This document shows positions 63,962-64,000 of a stretch of DNA of 64,000 nt, piece after piece (positions within the stretch are counted from its first letter, which is position 1; each line of letters begins with the position of its first letter). Made by a program: the position numbers and the translations under genes. The stretch comes from Mesobacillus sp. AQ2. GTDB lineage: Bacteria > Bacillota > Bacilli > Bacillales > Cytobacillaceae. The stretch is from positions 2,547,001-2,611,000 of the forward strand of contig NZ_CP126080.1 of the NCBI RefSeq assembly GCF_030122805.1, in the 5' to 3' direction. The notes under the pieces were generated by a model, which saw nothing but the letters and a program-made list of their open reading frames with translations, had not been told where the DNA came from and ran no database searches.

Positions 63962-64000
63962 TTAGATTTTTTCTGCTTCTTCCCAGTCTGGATAAAGATC
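63962..64000 (-). CDS. C-terminal end of an upstream gene (12 residues visible)
   Basis: The minus-strand frame at the window edge reads DLYPDWEEAEKI and stops at TAA (63964-63962), 20 bases before the acetyltransferase-like start. Too little is visible to name it; the spacing indicates one operon. Confidence 0.5.
   Translation of the reverse strand, partial: DLYPDWEEAEKI

Overview
This window looks like the chromosome of an endospore-forming member of the Bacillaceae. Three lines of evidence support that. It carries small acid-soluble spore protein genes (sspN, tlp, sspO, sspP), a YhcN/YlaJ-type spore lipoprotein and an AbrB-family regulator. Ribosome binding sites are of the strong Bacillus type. 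The backbone order (alsT, parC, parE, yneT, plsY, yneR, yneQ, yneP, tlp, sspN, yneN, citB, sspO, sspP) is that of the yne-citB-parEC region of Bacillus subtilis, opened up by insertions. Unlike B. subtilis, it encodes selenocysteine machinery. Genus is inferred only; a Mesobacillus/Cytobacillus-like soil Bacillus would fit.

Layout. 1-1.5 kb: end of a membrane-anchored protein, a decayed tyrosine-recombinase remnant and an AT-rich stretch. 1.5-9 kb: a staygreen-family protein, a secreted protein, an alanine/glycine:cation symporter and topoisomerase IV (parE-parC). 9.3-13.2 kb: a secreted subtilase, HelD and an orphan promoter-terminator unit that looks like a small RNA gene. 13.4-17.4 kb: glycerate kinase, a GntP-type permease and a CdaR regulator, with a MITE-like element. 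17.5-18.2 kb: about 13 copies of a 52-bp repeat. 18.2-24.9 kb: yneT, an NCS2 permease, a phospholipase-D-like gene and an RsbR-like gene each broken by one in-frame TAA, plsY and a soluble histidine kinase. 24.9-33 kb: a HesB-like selenoprotein, a CapA-like protein, yneR/Q/P, a double AAA+ ATPase, spore genes, an FbpB-like peptide, yneN and mtnA. 33-36.5 kb: a LysR regulator divergent from an AzgA-type purine permease, then ten copies of a 53-bp repeat. 36.7-43.5 kb: aconitase, sspO, sspP, selA, a SelW-like selenoprotein and selD. 43.5-47.6 kb: threonine-to-glycine catabolism (kbl-tdh), arginine deiminase and an AbrB-like regulator. 47.8-64 kb: a secreted LVIVD propeller, an ABC-F protein, a PhnCDE-type transporter, a lipase, a spore lipoprotein, an HD phosphohydrolase, an 1163-residue membrane protein and an acetyltransferase.

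The most notable system is selenium. Three genes contain an in-frame TGA exactly where family alignments place a catalytic or metal-ligating Cys/Sec: selD (codon 18), a SelW/Rdx protein (CxxU) and a HesB/IscA-like protein (GIGUGG). Each TGA is followed 10-16 nt downstream by a short perfect hairpin, as expected of bacterial SECIS elements. selA is present; selB and tRNA-Sec are not in this window. A conventional gene caller truncates or misses all three selenoproteins. Two intergenic arrays (52-bp and 53-bp units) share one design, a short inverted-repeat stem around a loop containing GGCGATT, although their stems differ. No tRNA or rRNA genes, CRISPR arrays or complete insertion sequences were seen.
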